Shown here: piece after piece, positions 1 to 9,531 of the stretch
Layout of the letters: each line of letters opens with the position of its first letter
Numbering within the stretch: the stretch's first letter is position 1
Source of the DNA: Kryptolebias marmoratus
Lineage: Eukaryota > Chordata > Actinopteri > Cyprinodontiformes > Rivulidae
Direction of reading: 5' to 3'
DNA: 64,000 nt
Assembly (NCBI RefSeq): GCF_001649575.2
Contig: NC_051433.1
Coordinates: 13,857,376-13,921,375, forward strand
Translations under genes and position numbers: made by a program
The notes under the pieces: model-generated
Databases searched by the model: none
The model's input: the letters and a program-made list of their open reading frames with translations, nothing else
Told to the model about the DNA's origin: nothing

Positions 1-388
1 TTTTTTTTTTTTTTTCAAAATCTGTTTATTGTCTTTTACAATTCAAAGAGACATACAGACAAATAACTCACAAGTGCACAAAACACTTAACAAAACTAAA
101 AGAAAAGAAAACACATTAACAATTTAAACATTCAAGGTGACCAGCATTAGTTGATTACAGTGAGACAAAATATTTTAAGATTGATATCTCAGGGGAGTAT
201 GTAGAGACTTAGTCCAAGAGATTTAATCACAGTCCACAGGAATGAGGTGAAGGCAACGTCCTCCCTGGTTCTAGGCATCCCGACGTCAATGTTTAAGTTT
301 CATACATTTGGAATTAACATGAAGATAACAGATTTACAGTCATTATAAGAATAATAAACATAATCAAAATTAGCCAGAGTACATTCAG

Positions 389-3300
389 TCAATCCTCATT
401 ATGAGTATTTAAATTTTCCAAGAATAGCAAAAACTTTTCCCATATCTTTTGGAACACATAGTATTTACCCTTAATCATAAAGGTGAGTTTCTCCAAGGCA
501 AGAGAGCTTGATAATGCAGACATCCAAGTTTTTAGTTGGGGTCTGGTTACAGATTTCCAGGACCTGGCTATACTATACTTAGCCTGCACCAAACAATAAA
601 TTATGGACTTTTGATCGACCTTGCTTATTTGAGTTTGAGCAGGAAAAATTCCTAAGACACACAACCTAGGACAGAGATTGAGATCAATACCAATGATAAG
701 TGAAATTTTATCCAAAACCTCCTTCCAAAATTTCCGAATCTCAGGACATTCCCAAAGGCAGTGAATCAAACTGCCTTTATCTCCACATTTAGCACATGTA
801 TCCGGGATGTTGGAATTAAATTTATTTAGTAATGTTGGAGTAACATATGTTCTCATCAACCATTTGTATTGGATTAATTTAAATTGAGTATTAATAGATT
901 GTGTCTGTGCCTTCAGACAGGCCCTCTGCCATTCTTCTACTGATATGTTACATTTCAAGTCTTCACACCAAGCCAGTCGTTTGTGCTCTGAGGATGTCTG
1001 GGAGCTGTCTTTGATGATGTTATAAAAGCGGGATATTAGGCCCTTCTTCAAATGGTCATTTGTTGCCAATTCTTCTATAGAAGTAAGAGTAGGCAATGTT
1101 AGAGACTTTTGAGTACCCATGACAAAACTTCTGATTTGCAAAAACTTAAAAAAATGTTTAGTTGGAATGTCAAATTTTTGTTTCAAATCTTCAAACCTCA
1201 TCATAATCCCTTTATCAAATAAATCTGAGATTTTGCATAAACCTTTAGCAAACCATGTTTTAAAGCCCATGTCTTTCCTACCTGGTTCAAATGACATATT
1301 GCCCCAGATCGGGGAGAATTGGGATAGTGTTAGCATTTCATTTTTGAATTTATGAGCATCATACCATACTCGGATAGTATTTTTAACAAATGGGTTGGAA
1401 GTATTTTTTAATAACTCTTTGCATTTCCTTGAGTATAGATATGAATTTAGGGATAAAGGAGTGGCATTTATATTTTCTATTTTTACCCACGACAGATCAG
1501 TTGCTGAAAACCAGCAGGATGCACTAGAGAGCTGAGCAGCCCAATAATACCACTTAAAATTTGGCACACCCAGCCCTCCTCTGTCATATGGAAGATATAA
1601 TAAGGATAACCGTAATCGGGCTCGTCTGTTGTTCCAAATGAAGTTATTTAGGATTGTTTGAATTTTTGTAAAAAAACCGTCAGGAGGATTAAGGGGGATA
1701 GCCTGGAAAAGATATAAGAATTTAGGGAGAACGATCATTTTGAGAATATTTATACGGCCAATCATAGATATAGGCAAGGTAGACCATCTATCAAGCGATT
1801 CCATTATTGAATTAACCACCGGCGTGTAATTTGCCCGAACCAGATCATCTATGTTTGGAGTAATCTTTATGCCTAAGTAAGTAAGGCTCTCTTTTGCCAC
1901 CTGAAATGTTGTATGAATTGGAGGATTATTTCTTTCAGCCTGTTTTAAAAATAGGATGGCGGATTTAGATTCGTTAAGTTTATAACCGGAAATATAACTA
2001 AACTCATTGATAGTTTTGAGAAGTTGGGGGATTGAGCAATTTAGATTGGACAACATTAAAATAATATCATCGGCAAATAATCCAATTTTAGATTCAATAT
2101 TTTTTATCCTGACGCCATGTATGTTTTGATTATTCCTTATGGCAATAGCCAATGGCTTAATTCCCAGCACAAAGAGGAGGGGCGAGAGGGGACAACCTTG
2201 ACGCGTGCCCCTACCGAGATTAAATGACTTAGATACAATGTTATTAGTTATAACTGAGGCAGAGGGTTTATTATAAAGTATTTTAATCCAGTTTATGAAA
2301 TAACTACCAAAACCAAATTGAGAGAGAACTTTGTAGAGATAATTATGTTCCACTCTATCGAATGCTTTTTCTGCATCAAGTGAAAGCAAAGCTGTATCAG
2401 GGTGTTCATATTTAGCATGAATTATATTCAGCACACGACGGATGCCGTGATGCGCTTGCCGCCCCTTTATAAATCCGTTCTGATCAGGGTCAGAAAGGGA
2501 TGGTAAAAATTTCTCAAGCCTGATTGCTAGAACTTTAGATATTATTTTGGCATCAGAATTTATAAGTGAGATTGGTCGGAAGGATTCGCATCTAGTGGGA
2601 GATTTTCCCGGTTTAGGTAGGACTGTTATGATTGCATTACGTAGGGAAGGAGGTAATTCTTTAATGGTATAACTTTCCAACAGCATATTATAGAGGGGTT
2701 GCAGTAATTTGTTTTTAAATATTTTATATAGGTCCAAAGGAATCCCATCTGGACCAGGTGATTTTCCTGATTTTAGTTTGTCTATTGCATTTGAGAGTTC
2801 ACCTATAGATATTGGCATATCCAGATCCGATTTAGCTATTTCACTAAGTGTGGGGATGTTTACAGAATTAAGAAAGGAGTCAAGTGATGCTTGTGGTATG
2901 TGCCCTTTAGACGTATATAATTTTGAGTAATAATCTTTAAAGAGATCATTAATTTTTTGAGGATCAGTAGTATTTTCATTTTCAGATATAATTTCATTTA
3001 TTGCCCTCTCATTCTGCAAAGCCTTAATGCGCCACGCTAGAAGTTTTCCTGCCTTCTCTCCCTGATCATAGTAGGATTGTTTCAATCTGAATATCTCTGA
3101 TGAAGCTTTGTTAGTGGATAGTTTGTCATATTTTGCTCTCAGTATTAGCAATTCTTGTTGCTTTTCTTTAGAGCCCTTTAGATTTAACTCAAGCTCAGTC
3201 TCTTTTATTTGTTCTTCAAGTTTTAGCATTTCCATGACAGTTTTGTTAGTTTTATTTTTTGTGTAGCTTATCATCTGACCCCGTATAAAAGCCTTAAAGG

Positions 3301-4165
3301 CTTCCCATCTAATAGATGCTGTAGTCTCAGATTTATTAAGGCTGAAGTAATCATCAATATTTATCTCAATAAATTTCAGAAATTTGGGAATTTGCAACCA
3401 GTGGGGTTTTAATCGCCAAATAGGATTACGATTAAACGCAATTATGGGTGAAAATTTAAACATGCATAGTGAGTGGTCAGAGATCAATATGCTTTTGTAG
3501 GCACAACTCTTAGTTCTGGAAACCAAGGAGTTTGAAATTAGGAAGTAATCTATACGGCTATAGCTATTATGAGTGGTTGAGTGGCAAGAAAATTCTTTCT
3601 TTGTTGGATTCTGTACTCTCCAGATATCTCTTAAGTTTAGTTCAGACATAAAATGTTGAATAACCCGTCTACTTTTAGGGTGGGACAAATCTAAACCTGA
3701 TGATCGGTCGAGATTCGGATCTAACGTACAATTAAAATCTCCACCAAAGATCACATCACCGTGGAAAGCTGTAATAGAGAGAAACAAATTATTGTAGAAA
3801 TCAGGGTCATCTATATTAGGACCATACAGGTTAACCAAAATTAAGTTTTGGTTCATCAATGAGGCTTGGATTATTATGAATCTCCCAGCAGGATCTATGA
3901 TAGTCTTTTTTATACAAACAGGTAAAGATTTATGAATAAGAATTGCCACACCCCTAGAGTGTGGAGAAAATGAGCTAGAAAGTATTTGACCCGGCCATCT
4001 TCTTCTTAGTCGTGCAACTTCGGTTGTAAGTAAGTGTGTTTCTTGGATAAAAACCAGTTTTGGATGGTATTGTTTAAGTCTATTCATTACTTTTTTGAGT
4101 TTGATCAATTTCCTAAGGCCTCTTACATTCCAGGAGATCACATCAACAACGGACTCCGTACTCAT
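389..4165 (-). CDS. L1 ORF2: endonuclease / reverse transcriptase
   Basis: A 1258-residue polyprotein that nicks target DNA and reverse-transcribes the L1 RNA. The apurinic-type endonuclease fills residues 1-240, with SWN at 11-13, QETH at 41-44, NLYGPN at 112-117, GGDFN at 141-145, RIDYF at 204-208 and SDH at 229-231, so every catalytic signature is present. The reverse transcriptase follows, with LPKPG at 516-520, LDAEKAFDR at 596-604, TRQGCPLSP at 654-662 and the catalytic FADD at 697-700. A CX2CX7HX4C knuckle lies at 1124-1140, as in other L1 ORF2 proteins. There is no internal stop or frameshift, and the length is typical of L1. The start is the first ATG of the open frame. Activity is inferred, not shown. 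Confidence 0.95.
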   Translation of the reverse strand: MSTESVVDVISWNVRGLRKLIKLKKVMNRLKQYHPKLVFIQETHLLTTEVARLRRRWPGQILSSSFSPHSRGVAILIHKSLPVCIKKTIIDPAGRFIIIQASLMNQNLILVNLYGPNIDDPDFYNNLFLSITAFHGDVIFGGDFNCTLDPNLDRSSGLDLSHPKSRRVIQHFMSELNLRDIWRVQNPTKKEFSCHSTTHNSYSRIDYFLISNSLVSRTKSCAYKSILISDHSLCMFKFSPIIAFNRNPIWRLKPHWLQIPKFLKFIEINIDDYFSLNKSETTASIRWEAFKAFIRGQMISYTKNKTNKTVMEMLKLEEQIKETELELNLKGSKEKQQELLILRAKYDKLSTNKASSEIFRLKQSYYDQGEKAGKLLAWRIKALQNERAINEIISENENTTDPQKINDLFKDYYSKLYTSKGHIPQASLDSFLNSVNIPTLSEIAKSDLDMPISIGELSNAIDKLKSGKSPGPDGIPLDLYKIFKNKLLQPLYNMLLESYTIKELPPSLRNAIITVLPKPGKSPTRCESFRPISLINSDAKIISKVLAIRLEKFLPSLSDPDQNGFIKGRQAHHGIRRVLNIIHAKYEHPDTALLSLDAEKAFDRVEHNYLYKVLSQFGFGSYFINWIKILYNKPSASVITNNIVSKSFNLGRGTRQGCPLSPLLFVLGIKPLAIAIRNNQNIHGVRIKNIESKIGLFADDIILMLSNLNCSIPQLLKTINEFSYISGYKLNESKSAILFLKQAERNNPPIHTTFQVAKESLTYLGIKITPNIDDLVRANYTPVVNSIMESLDRWSTLPISMIGRINILKMIVLPKFLYLFQAIPLNPPDGFFTKIQTILNNFIWNNRRARLRLSLLYLPYDRGGLGVPNFKWYYWAAQLSSASCWFSATDLSWVKIENINATPLSLNSYLYSRKCKELLKNTSNPFVKNTIRVWYDAHKFKNEMLTLSQFSPIWGNMSFEPGRKDMGFKTWFAKGLCKISDLFDKGIMMRFEDLKQKFDIPTKHFFKFLQIRSFVMGTQKSLTLPTLTSIEELATNDHLKKGLISRFYNIIKDSSQTSSEHKRLAWCEDLKCNISVEEWQRACLKAQTQSINTQFKLIQYKWLMRTYVTPTLLNKFNSNIPDTCAKCGDKGSLIHCLWECPEIRKFWKEVLDKISLIIGIDLNLCPRLCVLGIFPAQTQISKVDQKSIIYCLVQAKYSIARSWKSVTRPQLKTWMSALSSSLALEKLTFMIKGKYYVFQKIWEKFLLFLENLNTHNED

Positions 4166-4568
4166 TTGCTTAATGTCAATATATCATCTCTTTCTGTTTT
4201 TTGTCTCAACTGTACGAACTTGCAATTTACAACTTGTAGAACATTGCACCTTGAAAACATTGAACATTTACAAACACAAAAGACTTTCCTGAGATTTCCC
4301 ACCAGTGGGAATCTCCTACTCCCTTCCCCCTCTATTCTGTGACTTGGCTATGCTACTGATCCTAGAAAAACAGGAGCAGAAAAAACGTCTGCTTAAACAA
4401 CTCGCACCACAACATTAAACTGCGAACCCCGACCATTGTAACCAAGAATTATTCCCCACCGCTATGAGGGAGAGACTTAGTCGAAATGTGTATTGTCCAG
4501 GATCACCGATCAAATGAAATATTGATCCTTATTAAACCTTGCTTACGCCATCAAGCGTGTAAGTGTGG

Positions 4569-5459
4569 TTACCCGTCAGTTTGTTGTCTTGCTTTCTGTA
4601 TAAATTCCTCCACCTCCGTTGGCGTGTGGAAGAGGAAGCGATTGCCGCGTTGGAAAATCCTCATCTTTGCTGGGAATATCAGCCCAAAGTTTATATTTAG
4701 ATTACGGAGTTGTTGTTTCACCTGGTCGTATTGTTTCCGTTGTTTCACCACCTCCGCGGATAGGTCAGGGAAGAACATCACATGGCGGCCGTTGTACATC
4801 ACCTTTCCTTTCAGACGGGCTGCAGTCATCACCCTCATCTTGTCTTGATAGTTTAAGAATTTCATGATGATCACGCGTGGCGGGCCGCCTGGAACACTCT
4901 GGCCCTGCAGCCTGTGGGCCCGCTCGATAATGGGGGGGGATGGAAACGCGTCCCGTCCCAGGACCTCTATCAGCCAGATCTGCAGAAAAGCAGCGGTGTC
5001 CCCTTGTTCTGTCTTTTCGGGTAAACCCACGAGTCTCAAGTTGGATCTCCGGCTTCTGTTTTCAAGCTCGTCTACCTTCAAAGCGAGATCCTGGATTTTC
5101 TTTTGTATGGATGTTTCTTTGCCTGTTAACGAGGCGACGCCGTCCTCCAGGTTACTAATGCGGGATTCTGCAGAGGTAAGCCTCTCGAGGAATACTCCAA
5201 TTGTGTCTTTAATTTCTTGATTCGAAGTTATAATTTCCTGTAGTTGCGTGGTAAAGTGAGTTTTCAAGGCTTGAATTGCTTCCAGGAGGTTAGCTTCAGA
5301 AGTCCGGGAGCTAGCGTTAGCTTCCTCCATGTGCTCGGTTTCCACTTCGCTGCTAGCCTCGCCTTCGGATCCCTCTTTGCTGGTAGTTTTCGTTTTTAAT
5401 TTGTGTTTACTCGGCATCTTGGCAGGTTGAATTGAATCCCAGAGAGTTTGCTCGTACAA
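4569..5459 (-). CDS. L1 ORF1: RNA-binding nucleic acid chaperone
   Basis: A 296-residue protein that would coat the L1 RNA as trimers. The N-terminus (about 15-50) is charged and low in complexity. A heptad-rich stretch from about 55 to 135 is predicted coiled coil. An RRM-like domain begins at RRSNLRLVGLPE (137-148), and the L1-specific C-terminal domain carries RAHRLQG near 180 and PRVIIMKFL near 194, the hallmarks of the transposase_22 (L1 ORF1p) family. A second in-frame ATG at residue 15 (MPSKHK) could be the true start. The frame is intact. It precedes ORF2 by 403 bases, far more than in mammalian L1. Confidence 0.9.
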   Translation of the reverse strand: MYEQTLWDSIQPAKMPSKHKLKTKTTSKEGSEGEASSEVETEHMEEANASSRTSEANLLEAIQALKTHFTTQLQEIITSNQEIKDTIGVFLERLTSAESRISNLEDGVASLTGKETSIQKKIQDLALKVDELENRSRRSNLRLVGLPEKTEQGDTAAFLQIWLIEVLGRDAFPSPPIIERAHRLQGQSVPGGPPRVIIMKFLNYQDKMRVMTAARLKGKVMYNGRHVMFFPDLSAEVVKQRKQYDQVKQQLRNLNINFGLIFPAKMRIFQRGNRFLFHTPTEVEEFIQKARQQTDG

Positions 5460-5806
5460 AAAATATATTAGCAGTGGTCTAGATATCTAAATGTAGGGTA
5501 TATTGGTCGGAGCTCAGAGCCCTGCAGCTGCTCAGTCAGACGCCATAACCGGAAGTCCGATACCCCTGTATTTTAAATCCTAAACTCGTGTGTGTGGGGG
5601 GGGCTGCCGAAGTGGGTACGATGTGGGCAGCGAGGTAATGTCCGCGTCCAAGAATATGATGAATATATGATGAGCCGTGATTTTTAGAAATTGGCCGCTC
5701 AAAATGCAGCCACACAGCTTACTGATCACTCGTTACAGATGAGACTGCAGCGGGGAAATTTGTCCGTTTCCTCACAACTTTGAGCGCACAGAGAAACTCT
5801 CCTGTC

Positions 5807-5827
5807 CACACACACACACACACACAC
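5807..5827. repeat. (CA)n microsatellite
   Basis: A short CA dinucleotide run in the last intron of ampd2. The rest of 5561-5918 is unremarkable intron ending in a C-rich polypyrimidine tract and the acceptor before 5919. Confidence 0.85.
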
Positions 5828-5918
5828 TTCAAAACAACTGAAGTAAAGCTCTGTGGCAGCTGGTCGTTTGTTTCTTTCAGTTTCCCGCTCACGCAGCTTC
5901 TTTAACCCCCCCCTCCAG

Positions 5919-6134
5919 GTGAAAAGCTACTGGCTCGGCCCCAGTTACTATCTGGAGGGTCCCGAGAGCAACGACATCCGCCGCACCAACGTCCCCGACA
6001 TCCGCGTGGCGTACCGCTTCGAGACCCTGACCGAGGAGCTCCACCTCATCACTCACGCCGTGCGCACGGACGAGATGGACGCCATCGACGAGGAGGACTC
6101 TCTGACCATGGGTCCGCTTCCGGGACAATGCTGA
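5919..6134 (+). CDS. ampd2: AMP deaminase 2, C-terminal exon (partial)
   Basis: The last coding exon of AMP deaminase, which converts AMP to IMP and ammonia in the cytosol. The exon follows a C-rich tract ending in CCTCCAG and encodes 71 residues, [14 protein letters not shown]... to ...MGPLPGQC, then TGA. The block [20 protein letters not shown] matches the invariant C-terminus of AMP deaminases (GNDIRRTNV), and the acidic extension after the helix ([15 protein letters not shown]) fits the AMPD2 paralogue rather than AMPD1 or AMPD3. All upstream exons, with the catalytic zinc site, lie left of the window. The neighbour eps8l3 is convergent, as in the human AMPD2-GSTM-EPS8L3 region, which supports the paralogue call. 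The exon phase at the acceptor is inferred. Confidence 0.88.
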   Translation: MKSYWLGPSYYLEGPESNDIRRTNVPDIRVAYRFETLTEELHLITHAVRTDEMDAIDEEDSLTMGPLPGQC

Positions 6135-8500
6135 GAACCCCCCCCCCCCCCGAGCCACACGGCGTGACGCAGAGCACGCGTCATGCCGGAGCGATCCTGC
6201 TGTTTGGCCTCTTTACACTTTAAACCCCACCAAGTGTCAGAGCAGAAGTTCGCTGCACTTTTCAGAGCGATCAGACGATTTGAGCTCCAGCATTCTTTCC
6301 ATTTGTGCTGTAGGACGGAAATGATTTCAGTTTAATCTTCAGTTTCGACCTCTGCCCTCGTTTTGGTTTACTGTCAGTGTTTTTGGGATGAAACGGCAGG
6401 AGAACGTGTTTGTGCTGCTGCTCTGTTAGTGGACCTGTTCTCTGTACACCATAAGAACAAACCACTCTGGAGGCAGATGTGAAACAGTGCACTGGGATCA
6501 CGGTTAGAGGTCGAACTTACCTGCACGGCTGCTAACTTTATCAACGTTTTGTTAGTTTTCTTGTTTTTTGAACTCCGTCCTGCAGCACTGAATATCAGCC
6601 ATGTTTGATGCTTGGTGCGGTTTGAGATTATTTGCTAAATTGCACAATCAGAATCGATCTTCTGTGACCAGAAAGTAACACACCAGTTTAGAAGGACTCT
6701 AGGGGACATTCCTGACATGCTTTTGTTTTTGTTTTTTTTTAATTTCGCTGCATTGAAAGTTATTCCCAGTAATAAATGTCAGTTTAGCCGTTCGTTCCCG
6801 GCGCGGCCGAGACTTGAAAGGAGACACCGTGGAGCACGAACGAAGGCGAACGAACCGCCGCCGTTACCTCTCAGCGCCTGCACGCCCGCGGCGCTCTGCC
6901 GGGGGCCACCGTCTCCGTTCCCGCCGCATGCACTAAACCCGCCCAGCAGCACCGAGCTCGAACCTCACAGTGCCTTTTCGTTTCTGCCGCAAACGCACCG
7001 TTTTTTAAAAACTTTGTTTCATTTTAAAAGCTCCCGAGGATGGCGTCGCTGCTTTACTGCATGTCTGCATGACTGACAGGCGTTCACAAACGCGCCGGGA
7101 CGCGGCCAGGATCGACGCATGGTTCTGTAGCAGTTTTTTTTTTTTTTTAACTTTTGTTTGACCCGGCGTCATGTTCTTTGCATCGCAGACCCGTCACAGC
7201 CTCCCTCACTGAGCTGCGAGCTTCGGATCGAGTCGTTTCTGTGGCCCGAGGCGAAAGAAACGATCACCGCAAAGTATTAAAATGTGTTTGAGTTCGCTTC
7301 CTGAACGAGAAGGATTAAAAACTAACACGTACCGAAGGATCCTTGGAGCTGTGTGCCGTTTACGTGTCCGTTAGATTTAATCCTTGTGGCTTTTAGAGAC
7401 TAATAAGGGAGAAGAAATTTAATATTTCCAGTATTTTATTCTTAGAGATAACACTTTGTTTTTGTGGATGAGCATTATGTCATCAAACTAAGTTTTGTTG
7501 TCTATAATTTTATTATTGTTGGGTTTTAACAAGTAATTAGGGGTGATATTTTAGTGCCTGCTCTGCCTGTTTAATATTACAGTAGCAAGTTTCCCTTAAA
7601 ATTCCTGTTTTAATGCAAATAAAAGGTTCACGGATGGCGGGGACTCCTCATTTAAAGTCACCCACGTGTAGAAATTGTAATTTTTTTTAGTTTTTTCAGT
7701 TCACTGTTGGAAAACTTTGGTTATTTTTCCTTTTTATTCCGCCTTTAAATCAGTTCTGCTCTTTTACTGTTTTTCATGTCGCTGTAAATGCTGTTCCGTT
7801 TTTCTTTTTTTAAGGAGCTCATTTTTCAAAAAAGAACCTGATTGTTTTAGTTTCAGCTGCACGCTCATTATTTCTTGTTGATTTCCGTTTCTTCCTTCCA
7901 CCACTTCAGTGCATCCTACCTCACAAGTGATGATCGGTACGTTTAATTGTCCTCACAAACAGCTTTGTTGCAATTTAATCATTGCTTATACGTTAATTTC
8001 TTCCGTTAACCTTTGAAAATGGGTTAAAAAAGCTCTAATAACACAAAAACCTTCTTTTGTCCGATCAGTAATTAAGAATAAAAAAAAGGTTTCTCAAGGC
8101 CTCAAATAAATATGTCAATCATTTATGAATATAAAAATAGTTTTAGATGTACATTTAGGAAGGAAATGAATGATTTGTCTCAATAAATCACAATTTTAAA
8201 TCCAAAACAAACATTAATCATATTCATACCTTCATAGTTTCCTCTGCATAAACGTTTTGTTCGTGTTCATCATGATTTATTCCTGCCTGCTCCTTTAAAA
8301 ACACGCCTCTTCTTCAGGACAGTTGTTGTTTTTTCTTCTCACTCAGTCGTGTCACTTTTTTCAGAGATGAAGGTTTATGTTTGGAATCCGATGCACATTA
8401 ATCTGTAGCCTTATTGTTGCTTGAGATGAACTGCCAGCATTTTACAGACTGAGGTTTGTGCATCATGTCTAAATAAAACAATAAAGCATGTTAATTCACT
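6135..8500 (+). other. ampd2: ampd2 3' UTR with poly(A) signals
   Basis: About 2.4 kb of T-rich sequence with no coding potential lies between the ampd2 stop and AATAAA hexamers at 8472 and 8480. An earlier AATAAA near 7618 could give a shorter 3' end. A C/G-rich stretch at 6780-6980 is open in one frame, but I see no protein similarity in it. The UTR extent is inferred from the signals only. Confidence 0.6.
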
Positions 8501-9239
8501 ACATCTGGGACAGATTTGACTCTTTCTTTATTTTTGAGTTACTCTCCGAGAAAACGTCCTTGTAGGTCAGACTTTTTCAGACGACGTGAGGGAACTATTT
8601 CTACTGTAATAAGAAACTGATGACAGATTTAGGCCTGATTAGTATGATACGCTTTGTTTAATGTATTCTATGATTTATGTTCATTATCAGGTTGCTATAA
8701 ACTGATTAACCAGTAATTCTGAAGATGTGCAGAACGATCCTGATGTCAGGATGTTTGTTCTTTTAATTGATAAAGGTGGAAAACATTTGGAAGAAACAAG
8801 AAAATAACCTTTTTATTTTTAGTCGAGGGGGAAAAAGTCACACTTCAAGACGTTTAAAATGCAAAACTGACCTGTAAAATGGCAGACAGAACTATAAACT
8901 ATATCAAAAAAACTCATCTCGCCCTATTTGTTCCACATGGGATGTTCCGCTTCAAGCTCGGGTTCACTACCAGAGGCCTGGGAACCTGAGGGTTCTGCTC
9001 AGTATCTTAGCTGTTCCTGGGACTTCGTTCTTCTGGACAGAGATCTCTGAGGTTGTTCCCGGGATCTGCTGGAGCCGCTCGTCCAGTTTGGGGGTCACAG
9101 CACCGCTTCAGTACAGGACGATCAGGAGTTTGGGGTTCAAATCCCGGCGGCAACCTCGGGAGATGACGCCACTCCGGCTCGGACGTCGCCCGGATTATAA
9201 TCACAGAGATACAGAGACGAGGCCTCCATTATTACTGTG
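8501..9239. other. Intergenic, convergent ampd2/eps8l3
   Basis: No gene or clear repeat is seen in this spacer of about 0.7 kb between two convergent 3' ends. A stretch near 8940-9190 has moderate GC content and short open frames without recognisable similarity. Confidence 0.5.
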
Positions 9240-9531
9240 TGAGCATTTTATTAAGTTTACCAACATACTTTACTTTTTTTTTTATCATACAGAGTCTTGA
9301 TTGGTTTACATTTTGACTAATTTCAGGATGTTTTTTATATTTCAGGGTGACATTTTTATTATCTGGTACAATACGTGGAATTTGTTTTGTTTTTTTCTAA
9401 AAAGTGACTATATGCAGCATGTAAACCTCGTGTTTTCTTGGTTAAATCATACAGTTTTTGTCCAGTATAGGTCTGATCCAAGCGGATTTCGTTCCCTCCG
9501 TCCACTGTGATGTTTTCTCTGTCGGCGTCTC
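9240..9531 (-). other. eps8l3: eps8l3 3' UTR
   Basis: Runs from the eps8l3 stop codon to a reverse-strand AATAAA (TTTATT on the plus strand) near 9244-9249. A second candidate signal lies at about 9354. The extent is inferred from these signals. Confidence 0.5.

Larger units (their letters stand above)
1..5560 (-). mobile_element. Full-length L1-like non-LTR retrotransposon
   Basis: The element reads right to left. It has a short 5' leader (about 5460-5560, exact end uncertain), ORF1 (5459-4569), a 403-base inter-ORF spacer, ORF2 (4165-389), a 3' UTR of about 370 bases and a poly(A) tail seen as the 15-base poly(T) at 1-15. ORF1 has a coiled coil followed by an RNA-binding domain, and ORF2 has an apurinic-type endonuclease, a reverse transcriptase and a C-terminal CCHC motif, which is the L1 clade layout. 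Both frames are open, so the copy is young and could be autonomous. It sits antisense in the last intron of ampd2. The target-site duplication cannot be checked because the left flank lies outside the window. Confidence 0.93.

Noticed and set aside
4486..5220. Several plus-strand open frames of 70-120 codons over the L1 ORF1 region
   Set aside because: They are the reverse complement of L1 ORF1 and have no domain of their own.
6717..7076. A 119-codon frame in the ampd2 3' UTR
   Set aside because: Low-complexity GC-rich sequence without similarity, inside a likely UTR.
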